From: Comamonadaceae bacterium
GTDB lineage: Bacteria; Pseudomonadota; Gammaproteobacteria; Burkholderiales; Burkholderiaceae_C
Direction: 5' to 3'
DNA length: 37,256 nucleotides
Assembly (NCBI GenBank): GCA_004144865.1
Contig: SEAY01000022.1
Span: 1-37,256 of the forward strand
Below, one piece after another: positions 16,057-22,249 of the stretch. The position numbers and the translations under genes were made by a program. The notes under the pieces were generated by a model that was not told where the DNA came from, ran no database searches, and saw only the letters and a list, made by a program, of their open reading frames with translations. Position 1 is the stretch's first letter, and each line of letters opens with the position of its first letter.

Positions 16057-16656
16057 ATGCACGCGCTCATCGTCGCCGCGCATCCCGATCCGCGATCTTT
16101 CACCCACGTTGTCGCGTCGGAACTGGCCCGTGCCGTCACGCAAGCCCTTGGCAGCCATACGGCGGAGGTCGCCGATCTGGCGGCCGAGGGGTTCCACCCG
16201 CGCTACAACGGCGCCGATCGAGCCAGTCATGACACGCAGTCGCTGACACCGGACGACGTCCTGCGTGAGCAGCAGAGGATCGACCGCTGCCACGCGCTCG
16301 TCCTGGTGTACCCGGTGTTCTGGTGGTCGTTTCCGGGTTTGCTCAAGGGCTGGATCGACCGCGTCTTCTCGAACGGATGGGCCTACCGCGAGACTCCTGG
16401 CGGGAAGCTGGTGAAATTGCTGGGACGACTGCCGGTGCACCTGGTCGCCATTGGCGGCGCGAATGCCGCAACCTACGATCGGCACGGCTACCTGCCCGCG
16501 ATCAAGACGCAGATCGAACATGGCATCTTCGACTACTGCGGCGCACGGGTGGTGAGCTCCGAGTTCCTGCTCGATGCGCATGCACCGGGTCGTGCGGCCC
16601 TGCTCGAGACCGCGCGCAATATGGGGAACGGACTGTTCGCCCAGTGTTCAGGCTGA
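16057..16656 (+). CDS. NAD(P)H-dependent oxidoreductase, NQO1/KefF-like flavodoxin fold
   Basis: This 199-residue flavodoxin-fold protein starts MHALIVAAHPDPRSFTH, where H-P-x-x-x-S-F forms the flavin/ADP loop of the DT-diaphorase family. The central strand and loop ALVLVYPVFWWSFPGLLKGW with IDRVFSNGWAY are diagnostic for NQO1/MdaB/KefF-type enzymes. They carry out two-electron reduction of quinones with NAD(P)H and FMN or FAD, avoiding semiquinones. AGGAACG lies before ATG 16057. It begins 39 bp after the AhpD-like gene and completes the efflux-reductase-peroxidatic-quinone reductase set controlled presumably by the AraC regulator. A small hairpin straddles the stop codon. Confidence 0.88.
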   Translation: MHALIVAAHPDPRSFTHVVASELARAVTQALGSHTAEVADLAAEGFHPRYNGADRASHDTQSLTPDDVLREQQRIDRCHALVLVYPVFWWSFPGLLKGWIDRVFSNGWAYRETPGGKLVKLLGRLPVHLVAIGGANAATYDRHGYLPAIKTQIEHGIFDYCGARVVSSEFLLDAHAPGRAALLETARNMGNGLFAQCSG

Positions 16657-16666
16657 GCCCCTGAAC
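16646..16666 (+). terminator. Weak hairpin over the stop of the NQO-like gene
   Basis: GTTCAGG (16646-16652) and CCTGAAC (16660-16666) form a perfect 7-bp stem with a 7-base loop that contains the TGA stop. CTCTTCATCTTC follows, which is pyrimidine-rich but not a real T-run. It may end the AraC-controlled transcript; support is modest. Confidence 0.35.
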
Positions 16667-16758
16667 CTCTTCATCTTCGCGCACATCGGCCGGCGTCTGT
16701 GAAGCCCGGAAAAGCGCCTGCCATGGCGCGCCGTGCCGTCAGATGCCTGCGCCGAATA

Positions 16759-16785
16759 GCTGCTTCGGGTCGAAAGCAGACTCTT
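16759..16785 (+). repeat. Dispersed short intergenic element, divergent copy
   Basis: GCTGCTTCGGGTCGAAAGCA followed by GACTCTT has the same skeleton (GCTTYCGG...AGCRGAC) as the copies at 16922 and 20131, but with a different centre (GGTCGAA). CTGCTT and AAGCAG could pair. Membership in the same family is inferred from the shared ends. Confidence 0.35.
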
Positions 16786-16921
16786 CCCCGGTGCGTCAAT
16801 TGAAGTGAATTAAAGCTCCGAGCCCTGATTCACGCAGTTGCCCGAGTGGCTCCCTTCGATCTTCGGGTGATTGGCCCCGCTCGCTGCGTCAGCGCGCGAC
16901 TATGGCCTTGAATGCGCGGAG

Positions 16922-16950
16922 GGCCGCTTTCGGCCAGGAGCAGACGTCCC
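16922..16950 (+). repeat. Dispersed short intergenic element
   Basis: The 29-base segment beginning GGCCGCTTTCGGCCAGGAGC matches the segment at 20132-20160 in 23 of 29 positions. GGCCG and CGGCC form a 5-bp stem over CTTT, and in the other copy the paired bases change together (GACTG/CGGTC, one G-U), which suggests that a hairpin is kept. Both copies are intergenic. Confidence 0.5.
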
Positions 16951-16997
16951 GATCGCCAGAAATCCAGGCGACAGTTCGACGGAGCCCGACCGGTCGC

Positions 16998-17444
16998 TCA
17001 GCGGGCTCGCTTCGGAGTTCGACGGCCTCCGGCAGTCTTGGCACGTGTCGGCGGCGCCAGTTTCCCTGCACCCGCGGCGCGCAGCAGACGCTTGAACGTG
17101 GGGCACTCGAAATGATTGGGCGCAGGGCAGACCGCCGCATGATGAAGGCCATTGCTCAGGGCCTGCAGGCGCTTGATGGTGGCGTCGATCTCGCAAGCCT
17201 TCGCCTCCAGCGCCCGCCGGTCGATCGAAGCGCGTCGTCCGCCTGCGAACATGTCCTTGATCTCGTCCAGCGAGAAGCCCGCGGCCTGTCCCAGCGCGAT
17301 CAGCGATAGCTGCTCCAGAACCTCCGGTGCGAAGGTGCGCCGCAACCCGGCGCGCCCCACCGACGCGATCAAGCCCTTCTGCTCGTAGTAGCGCAGCGCC
17401 GACGCCGCCACTCCGGACCGGGCAGCGACTTGCGAAATGTCCAT
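16998..17444 (-). CDS. MerR-family transcriptional regulator
   Basis: A 148-residue protein with the MerR N-terminal winged helix: MDISQVAARSGVAASALRYY, EQKGLIASVGRAGLRRTF and a long dimerisation helix (LEAKACEIDATIKRLQALS). The C-terminal part carries two cysteines, C-P-A-P-N-H-F-E-C-P-TF, together with nearby His residues in HHAAVC; this is not the C-x2-C-x-C-x5-C cluster of SoxR. It could bind a metal or act as a thiol sensor. ATG 17444 is the family start; ATG-like codons further upstream would run into the operator. It is divergent from DUF2938-flavodoxin-DUF2798 genes, and the promoter between them has the 19-bp spacer that MerR proteins untwist. The tail is very basic. Confidence 0.9.
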   Translation of the reverse strand: MDISQVAARSGVAASALRYYEQKGLIASVGRAGLRRTFAPEVLEQLSLIALGQAAGFSLDEIKDMFAGGRRASIDRRALEAKACEIDATIKRLQALSNGLHHAAVCPAPNHFECPTFKRLLRAAGAGKLAPPTRAKTAGGRRTPKRAR

Positions 17445-17455
17445 CCCAAAACCCC

Positions 17456-17486
17456 TTGACTTCAACTTGACTTGAGGTTGCATAGT
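17456..17486 (+). promoter_or_regulatory. MerR-type promoter with 19-bp spacer and SoxR-box-like dyad
   Basis: TTGACT (-35, 17456-17461) and CATAGT (-10, 17481-17486) are separated by exactly 19 bp, the over-long spacer typical of MerR-activated promoters. CTTCAACTTGACTTGAGG (17460-17477) between them matches 15 of 18 positions of the SoxR box CCTCAAGTTAACTTGAGG and is itself dyad-symmetric. It lies between the MerR-family gene and the DUF2938 gene and drives the latter. The consensus comparison is from memory. Confidence 0.7.
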
Positions 17487-17519
17487 GACGTCCAGACCCG
17501 CTCACGTCAACAGCACACC

Positions 17520-18017
17520 ATGATCATTTCACTCGAACACCTCGCCCGCGTCGTTGCCATCGGCGTCCTGGCCACTGCATGCATGGACGCATGGGTGCTT
17601 CTCCTGAACCGGCTCGGCGTGCCGTCGCTCAACTTTGCGATGGTCGGTCGCTGGATCGGTCATTGGCGGCAGGGGATCTTCCTGCATGGCTCGATTGCGA
17701 AGGCCCCGCCGGTGAGGCACGAGGCGGCCCTGGGCTGGACATTCCACTACGCCACCGGGATCGCTTTCGCAGCGCTATTGGTCGTCGTCACCGGCGTCGA
17801 GTGGACAGGCAGGCCGACACCCGGACCTGCCATCGTGTTGGGTGTAGTGACCGTGGTGGCGCCTTGGCTCGTCATGCAACCTGCCATGGGCGCAGGCATC
17901 GCGTCCTCCAGGACACCTTCGCCCGGAAAGAACCGGGCGAGAAGCCTTGCGAACCACTTCGTCTTCGGTCTTGGCCTCTACCTGGCCGCGCTCCTCGTCG
18001 CATGGATCTCGCGATGA
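17520..18017 (+). CDS. DUF2938 family membrane protein
   Basis: This 165-residue protein has four to five hydrophobic segments and the features of the DUF2938 family: ACMDAWVLLLNRLGVPSLNF near residue 20, VGRWIGHWRQG, GSIAKAPPVRHEAALGW, and MQPAMGAGIASSRTPSP, in the usual order and spacing. It should be an inner-membrane protein; the function of the family is not known. ATG 17520 is chosen because it gives the usual N-terminus and sits 34 bp after the -10 box of the MerR-type promoter; the longer open frame overlaps the promoter. It is first in a three-gene set with a flavodoxin-like and a DUF2798 gene, which suggests a redox-related membrane role. Confidence 0.88.
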   Translation: MIISLEHLARVVAIGVLATACMDAWVLLLNRLGVPSLNFAMVGRWIGHWRQGIFLHGSIAKAPPVRHEAALGWTFHYATGIAFAALLVVVTGVEWTGRPTPGPAIVLGVVTVVAPWLVMQPAMGAGIASSRTPSPGKNRARSLANHFVFGLGLYLAALLVAWISR

Positions 18018-18060
18018 GGACAGGAATTCTTGGGATCCGTCAATGAAAAGGAACAGTGAA

Positions 18061-18648
18061 ATGAAAAACCTGGCAGTCATCTATCACAGCGCCCACGGCA
18101 ACACCCAGCGCATTGCCCACCTGGTGACCGAAGGTGCCGCTTCGGTCCCGGGGGTGCGGGTTCAACTGCTGCGGGCCGAGGACCTGGTCGAGCATCCGGA
18201 GCAACTCCTCGCGTTCGACGGCTTCGTCTTCGGTTCGCCCACCTACCTGGGAGGTGTTTCGGGGACGTTCAAGTCGTTCATGGACGCGACCGGGCGGCTG
18301 TGGAAGACGCACGCGCTCAAGGGGAAGCTGGCTTCCGGGTTCACGGTGTCCGCGCTGCCTTCGGGCGACAAGCAATCGACCCTCATTTCCATGTTTGTCT
18401 TCGCCATGCAGCACGGTATGTACTGGGTCGGCAATGCCATCCTTCCAGAGCAGCATAGGGGCGTCCCTGTCGAGGAAGCGGCCAACCGACTCGGCTCCTG
18501 GTCGGGACTGATGGCGCAGGCCGGGCACTCGGCACCCGGGGGGAGAGGCTTTGCCCCCGGCGACCTGAAGACCGCGCGCCTGTTCGGCGAGAACATCGCG
18601 AAGGCGCTGGTGTGCGTATCCTGTGCGAGCGAAGTGGCGGCGGCCTGA
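18061..18648 (+). CDS. Flavodoxin-fold NAD(P)H:quinone oxidoreductase-like protein (WrbA-related)
   Basis: A 195-residue flavodoxin-like protein. It begins MKNLAVIYHSAHGNTQRIAH, where the S-x-H-G-N-T loop binds FMN phosphate, followed by FDGFVFGSPTYLGGVSGTF (second flavin loop, as in WrbA and related flavodoxins) and FTVSALPSGDKQSTL near residue 100. WrbA proteins are FMN enzymes that reduce quinones with NAD(P)H. ATG 18061 has AAAGGAACAG upstream; an in-frame ATG six codons earlier lacks a ribosome site. Its stop overlaps the start of the DUF2798 gene (TGATG), which indicates translational coupling. Control by the divergent MerR-family regulator is likely and fits a redox-stress signal. Confidence 0.88.
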   Translation: MKNLAVIYHSAHGNTQRIAHLVTEGAASVPGVRVQLLRAEDLVEHPEQLLAFDGFVFGSPTYLGGVSGTFKSFMDATGRLWKTHALKGKLASGFTVSALPSGDKQSTLISMFVFAMQHGMYWVGNAILPEQHRGVPVEEAANRLGSWSGLMAQAGHSAPGGRGFAPGDLKTARLFGENIAKALVCVSCASEVAAA

Positions 18649-18875
18649 TGATCCCGAAAAGATTCGAGCCGATTCTTTTCGGTCTGGTGCTCTCCGGTTT
18701 CATGTCCGTCATCGTGTCCGGCGTCTCGACGGCAGTCACCAGGGGCTTGGTACCTGGCTTTGCCGGTGCGTGGGCCATCGCATGGCTCAGTGCCTGGTTG
18801 CTGGCGTTTCCGGTGGTCCTCGTGCTGGCGCCGGTCACGCGTAAGCTTGTCCGGCTGCTGGTGAAGCCGTGCTGA
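18648..18875 (+). CDS. DUF2798 family small membrane protein
   Basis: This 75-residue protein has two membrane helices and the DUF2798 pattern: IPKRFEPILFGLVLSGFMS, VSGVSTAVTRGL, then WAIAWLSAWLLAFPVVLVLA and PVTRKLVRLL. Members are short inner-membrane proteins without assigned function, often found near regulators and oxidoreductases. The ATG at 18648 overlaps the preceding TGA by one base (TGATG), so it is translated by re-initiation; a GTG 12 codons upstream would overlap the flavodoxin-like gene and lengthen the N-terminus beyond the family's usual form. It is the last gene of the MerR-controlled set. Confidence 0.88.
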   Translation: MIPKRFEPILFGLVLSGFMSVIVSGVSTAVTRGLVPGFAGAWAIAWLSAWLLAFPVVLVLAPVTRKLVRLLVKPC

Positions 18876-19056
18876 CCGATCAGGCCTGTGGAGGCCCGTG
18901 CCTCCCGCGGCCGGTTAGAGTCGGGCTTGGCCTCTTGGGGTCGGGCCGCTGGCCGGGTGGGCTAGTGGTTTGGTGCTCGCAACATATAGGCTCCAAAGAA
19001 CCCCGGGTTGAAATGCAAACGCCCACCATCCGGTACTCGACTTGGCAGCTTGCGAC

Positions 19057-19644
19057 GTGATCACTGAGCGTGCCCGGCGTTCAATCGCCGCAGCGTTCTT
19101 GGCCTGCTTGCTGGCCGCGCATGAGCCGGCCGCCGGCGATCCGGCAGCCGGCGCACGGCTCGCTGCGGCGCGCTGTGCGGCTTGCCACTCGTCGAGCGAA
19201 ACGATCCACTCCACGGTTCCACTGCTGGAAGGGCAGCCGAAGGCGTTTTTCATTGCGCAGTGGCGTGCATTCCGCGAACGCAAACGTACCGCCCCGGTCA
19301 TGGTGAACCTCGCCCAGGAGCTGAGCGAGCAGGACGTCAGGGACCTCGCCGACCACTATGCGGCACGGGTGCCTCCTCCCGTGCAATCGCCTGGCAGCGA
19401 GGCCGGAAGTGCTTTGGCGGATCGCTTGCGATGTGCCGCCTGCCACGGTTCGGCGCTGCAGGGAACGAACGCCGGCGCGGCGCGGCTCGCCGGACAAAAG
19501 ATGCGTTACACCACCTGGTCTTTGCAGTTGATGCGCAGCGGCACGCGCTTGCACGGAACCGCCGCGAAGCCCGATCCGCTGCTTGCCGGCCTCAGCAATG
19601 CCGAGATCGAGTCGCTGGCGGCGCACTTCGCTTCGCTGCGCTGA
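19057..19644 (+). CDS. Periplasmic diheme cytochrome c (c4-like)
   Basis: Two CAACH heme-c sites lie at about residues 40-44 and 126-130 of a 195-residue protein, giving two tandem cytochrome c domains as in cytochrome c4 and related c-type cytochromes. Methionines in APVMVNL and in the QKMRY/LQLMRSG region are candidate distal ligands. A hydrophobic N-terminus (RRSIAAAFLACLLAA) is the signal peptide needed for export and heme attachment. The start is uncertain: GTG 19057 fits the signal peptide; TTG 19042 is an in-frame alternative, and neither has a strong ribosome site. It would carry electrons in the periplasm to a terminal oxidase or dehydrogenase; no partner gene is next to it. It stands alone between the MerR set and the DUF1810 gene. 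Confidence 0.85.
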   Translation: MITERARRSIAAAFLACLLAAHEPAAGDPAAGARLAAARCAACHSSSETIHSTVPLLEGQPKAFFIAQWRAFRERKRTAPVMVNLAQELSEQDVRDLADHYAARVPPPVQSPGSEAGSALADRLRCAACHGSALQGTNAGAARLAGQKMRYTTWSLQLMRSGTRLHGTAAKPDPLLAGLSNAEIESLAAHFASLR

Positions 19645-19703
19645 TCTCGGAGCCGCTGCTCACCGGCCTTTGCGGTGGGTCGAAGCAGCCGTATGCTCGC
19701 AAG

Positions 19704-20126
19704 ATGAGCCCCTTCAACCTTCAGCGCTTCGTGGATGCACAAGCGCCGGTGTGGGACGATGTGCGCGCCGAACTTGGTCAGGCCAACAAGCGCTCCCACT
19801 GGATGTGGTTCGTGTTTCCCCAGCTTGCAGCTCTCGGCCGCAGCGGCACCGCCAGGTTCTACGGAATCAGTGGAGCCGATGAAGCGCGCGCGTACCTTGA
19901 GCACCCGGTGCTCGGAGCGCGCTTGCACGAATGCTGTGCCCTGTTGTTGAGGGCGACTGGGGTCTCGGCGCGAGACGTTTTCGGCGAGATCGACGCGATG
20001 AAACTGCGGTCGTGTCTCACGTTGTTCGAGGCCGTGTCCCCGCAGACACCCATCTTCAAGGAATGCCTCGATCGTTACTTCGCCGGTGAGCGCGACCAGC
20101 TGACGAAGGAGTTGCTTGCCAGCTGA
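19704..20126 (+). CDS. DUF1810 family protein
   Basis: A 140-residue soluble protein with the DUF1810 signatures: FNLQRFVDAQAPVWDDVRAE, then KRSHWMWFVFPQLAALGRS, FYGISGADEARAYLEHPVLG and a C-terminal region with DAMKLRSCLTLFEAV and FKECLDRYFAGERDQLT. The family is widespread as single genes and has no established biochemical role; in some genomes it is fused to or found with ADP-ribose-handling or NADAR-like proteins, which is not the case here. ATG 19704 with GCAAG upstream is the family start. It converges with the glycine-zipper gene, with a hairpin at 20123-20164 between them. Confidence 0.88.
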   Translation: MSPFNLQRFVDAQAPVWDDVRAELGQANKRSHWMWFVFPQLAALGRSGTARFYGISGADEARAYLEHPVLGARLHECCALLLRATGVSARDVFGEIDAMKLRSCLTLFEAVSPQTPIFKECLDRYFAGERDQLTKELLAS

Positions 20127-20164
20127 GGGAGGACTGCTTCCGGTCAGGAGCGGACTTCCCTCAG
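20123..20164. terminator. Possible bidirectional terminator between convergent genes
   Basis: CTGAGGGA (20123-20130) and TCCCTCAG (20157-20164) form a perfect 8-bp outer stem around the short repeated element at 20131-20160, which can fold on its own. The structure starts inside the stop codon of the DUF1810 gene and ends 10 bp from the convergent glycine-zipper gene. There is no T-run, so termination is only inferred. Confidence 0.35.
20131..20160 (+). repeat. Dispersed short intergenic element
   Basis: The segment starting GGACTGCTTCCGGTCAGGAG is the closest relative of the element at 16922-16950 (23 of 29 positions) and keeps the potential stem (GACTG/CGGTC). It sits between convergent genes, a typical place for small palindromic elements. 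Confidence 0.5.
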
Positions 20165-20173
20165 CGAGTCGGA

Positions 20174-20725
20174 TCAGGAGTTGCCGGCGGGCCGCGCAGT
20201 GGTGACCACCTGTCCGTCCTTCACCGGCAGCTTCTCGCCGGGCTTGAAGGACATGCGCGCGACACCTTCCTTGCCATCGAGGCGATAGGTGACGTCGTAG
20301 CCGACCACCTTCCGGGATGTCTCGTTCACGGTCCGGCAGCGCTGCTCCGTCTTCGTGACGACATCGTTCTGCTGCATCTTCTTCTGGACCTGGTTGCCGG
20401 CGTAGCCGCCCGCCACGACCCCTGCGACGGTGGCGATCTTCTTGCCGCTTCCGCCGCCGATGGTGCTTCCAAGCAGCCCACCCGCCACTCCGCCCACCAC
20501 GGTTCCGGCAATCCGATGCTGGTCTTTCACGGGCGCCTGGTGCTGCACCTGGACGGTTTCGCACTTTTCCCGCGGCGTCACTATCGTCTGGACGACATCC
20601 TTCACTGCGACGACATCGGCGAACTGCGGCCCCTTCATCGCCTTGTAGCCGCCGACGGCGCCGGCGCCGACCACCACCATGGCGATACCGCCGACTGCCA
20701 TGCCCTTGACCATGGACGTGTTCAT
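20174..20725 (-). CDS. Glycine-zipper (SlyB/17-kDa-antigen-like) envelope protein
   Basis: This 183-residue protein has an N-terminal hydrophobic anchor (GMAVGGIAMVVVGAGAVGGY) and a glycine-zipper 2TM-type region, IAGTVVGGVAGGLLGSTIGG followed by KKIATVAGVVAGGYAGNQVQ, as in SlyB and Rickettsia 17-kDa antigen-related proteins. The C-terminal part has RCRTVNETSRKVVGYDVTYR, a periplasmic motif commonly seen with this domain. There is no lipobox, so it is probably membrane-anchored by the N-terminal helix. GAGGAGGG lies just upstream of ATG 20725, a strong ribosome site that suggests high expression. Such proteins are linked to envelope integrity, but their precise action is unclear. Confidence 0.88.
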   Translation of the reverse strand: MNTSMVKGMAVGGIAMVVVGAGAVGGYKAMKGPQFADVVAVKDVVQTIVTPREKCETVQVQHQAPVKDQHRIAGTVVGGVAGGLLGSTIGGGSGKKIATVAGVVAGGYAGNQVQKKMQQNDVVTKTEQRCRTVNETSRKVVGYDVTYRLDGKEGVARMSFKPGEKLPVKDGQVVTTARPAGNS

Positions 20726-20868
20726 GTGGCCCTCCTCGTTGTTGACCTAGCGGGAAATTCTCGCTGAACCACCGGCTGCTTCACCGCCATCTGTTTCCGT
20801 TAGGTATCAGCACGTACACCGCTCATCCGACGTCATCACGACATGACCCGCGCGACTATGATGCCCCG

Positions 20869-21291
20869 GTGGATGCGAAGCGAGTCGGTGGTTGCCTGTG
20901 CGGCGCGGTGCGCTACGAAGTGCGCGGCGAGATCACGCAGGAAACGCTTTGCCATTGCACCTCCTGCCGCCGCGCCAACGCCGCGCCGGTCGTCGCCTGG
21001 TTCTCGGTGCCGCCCGAAGCCTTTCGACTGACGAAAGGCATGTTGAAGTCTTTTTCATCTTCGCCCGGCGTCGTTCGCAGTTTCTGTGGCGAATGCGGCA
21101 CACCGATAACGTACCAGCGCGATGGACTCCATGAACTGGATGTCACGACGTGCAGCCTCGACGACCCCGAATCCGCGCCGCCGCGGGACCATACCTTCGT
21201 ACGGAGTGCGCTCGCATGGGCTCCCGTGGAAGATGGCTTGCCGCGGTACCCCGCGCTGAGGGACGAAGCAGAGGGATCTCCGCCAAAGTAG
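20869..21291 (+). CDS. GFA family protein (Mss4/CENP-V-like zinc fold)
   Basis: A 140-residue protein with the GFA zinc-site pattern: GGCLCGAVRYEV (Cys9, Cys11), LCHCTSCRR (Cys28, Cys30, Cys33) and FCGECGTPITY (Cys73, Cys76). The named family enzyme is glutathione-dependent formaldehyde-activating enzyme, but most single-domain members like this one are of unknown substrate, and formaldehyde activity should not be assumed. GTG 20869 is used since the nearby ATG codons are out of frame; the ribosome site is weak, so the start is uncertain by a few codons. It is convergent with the IclR regulator gene, 19 bp apart, and is probably monocistronic. Confidence 0.87.
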   Translation: MDAKRVGGCLCGAVRYEVRGEITQETLCHCTSCRRANAAPVVAWFSVPPEAFRLTKGMLKSFSSSPGVVRSFCGECGTPITYQRDGLHELDVTTCSLDDPESAPPRDHTFVRSALAWAPVEDGLPRYPALRDEAEGSPPK

Positions 21292-21310
21292 GAAGTCGTG
21301 CAGACCTTTC

Positions 21311-22090
21311 CTATTCGAAGCTCACGGTCGCCTTCAACTCGTCACGCGCCTCGCGGATCGCATCGAGGTGCGTCTGCCGAAAGGCGTTCATCGTCATCCG
21401 TTCAGCCCGCACCGACAGGCTCACGGCCGCCATCGTCTTGTCGGGGAAGCTGGAAACCGGAATCGCGATGGAGCGCACGCCGAGTTCCAGTTCTTCGTCG
21501 CATTCCGCCCACCCATGGGTACGGCAATGCTCCACCTGTTCGACGGCGGCTGCCACGTCCCGCACGGTCTTCGGCGTGTAGGCATCGAGCGGCGTGGCCT
21601 CGAGGTAGCGCACGACGTCCGCGCGGGGCAGGGTCGACAACACGGCGCGACCGATGGCCGAACAAAAGGCAGGAAGGCGGGAGCCGATACCCAAGCCGGT
21701 GGACAGCGTACGTCGGCCCGTCGACCGGGCGATGATCAACACCTCCTGGTCCAACAGCAATCCCAGGGATGCGGACTGCCGCGTGCGGTCGGCCAGTTTG
21801 TCGAGCACGGGCTGCGCGAGCTGCGGTGCCGGCCTCGACATGAGATACGGCCGGGCCAGCAGCAAGGTGCGAGGCGCCACCCAGAACCGCTTGCCATCGC
21901 TGTGAAGGTAGTCGAGCTCCTGCAGCGTCATCAGCAACCTGCGCGCCGTGGCGGGTGTGTAGCCCGTGAGGCGCGCCACTTCGGACAGGTTCAGCTTGGA
22001 GTGCTTGCGCTCGAAGCAGAGCAGCACCCTCAACCCCTTCTCCAGCGATGCCACGAAGTCGCGCGGGTGCGATCGGCCCTGGTCCGTCAT
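21311..22090 (-). CDS. IclR-family transcriptional regulator (PcaR/PobR-like)
   Basis: This 259-residue protein has the IclR winged helix-turn-helix at residues about 10-70: FVASLEKGLRVLLCFERKHS, LNLSEVARLTGYTPATARRL and LMTLQELDYLHSDGKRFWVA, followed by the C-terminal GAF-like effector domain (ASLGLLLDQEVLIIARS ... GSRLPAFCSAIGRAVLS ... SIAIPVSS). The opening F-x-x-S-L-x-K-G-L and the P-A-F-C-S-A-x-G-R-A-x-L motif place it with regulators of aromatic-acid catabolism (PcaR/PcaU/PobR). ATG 22090 is the family start; a longer frame upstream has no ribosome site. It is divergent from the Bug receptor-monooxygenase pair, its likely target, across 159 bp carrying a palindrome. An aromatic or heteroaromatic acid inducer is inferred. 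Confidence 0.9.
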   Translation of the reverse strand: MTDQGRSHPRDFVASLEKGLRVLLCFERKHSKLNLSEVARLTGYTPATARRLLMTLQELDYLHSDGKRFWVAPRTLLLARPYLMSRPAPQLAQPVLDKLADRTRQSASLGLLLDQEVLIIARSTGRRTLSTGLGIGSRLPAFCSAIGRAVLSTLPRADVVRYLEATPLDAYTPKTVRDVAAAVEQVEHCRTHGWAECDEELELGVRSIAIPVSSFPDKTMAAVSLSVRAERMTMNAFRQTHLDAIREARDELKATVSFE

Positions 22091-22102
22091 CGGGCCATTA
22101 TC

Positions 22103-22115
22103 TGCGCATTGCGCA
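22103..22115. promoter_or_regulatory. Palindrome in the IclR/Bug intergenic region (candidate IclR site)
   Basis: TGCGCA-T-TGCGCA is a symmetric 13-mer 12 bp upstream of the IclR start codon. A wider inverted repeat GATGCG (22166-22171) and CGCATC (22191-22196) lies nearer the receptor gene. One or both may be operator for the divergent genes; evidence is symmetry and position only. Confidence 0.35.
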
Positions 22116-22249
22116 AGAACCCGTTGTCCGGCACCTGCGGGCCCGCCAGAATCAGCGGCATCCTTGATGCGATCGCTTGCTTTCGCAGCGCGCATCTGGC
22201 AGGCGCGGTTCCGTGCCGATCCCTTCCGCAAACTTCAAGGCGCTGACCA

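Larger units (their letters stand above)
16667..16997. other. Gene-free stretch of about 330 bp with two short repeated elements
   Basis: No open frame with a ribosome site or family motif is found. The stretch carries two members of a short recurring intergenic element (16759-16785 and 16922-16950), and the second has a close relative at 20131-20160. The right end runs into the 3' end of the MerR-family gene. I see no promoter or RNA gene. Confidence 0.5.

Noticed and set aside
18912-19301. Open frames opposite the diheme cytochrome c gene
   Set aside because: They overlap the region with two CAACH heme sites on the plus strand and have no motif or ribosome site.
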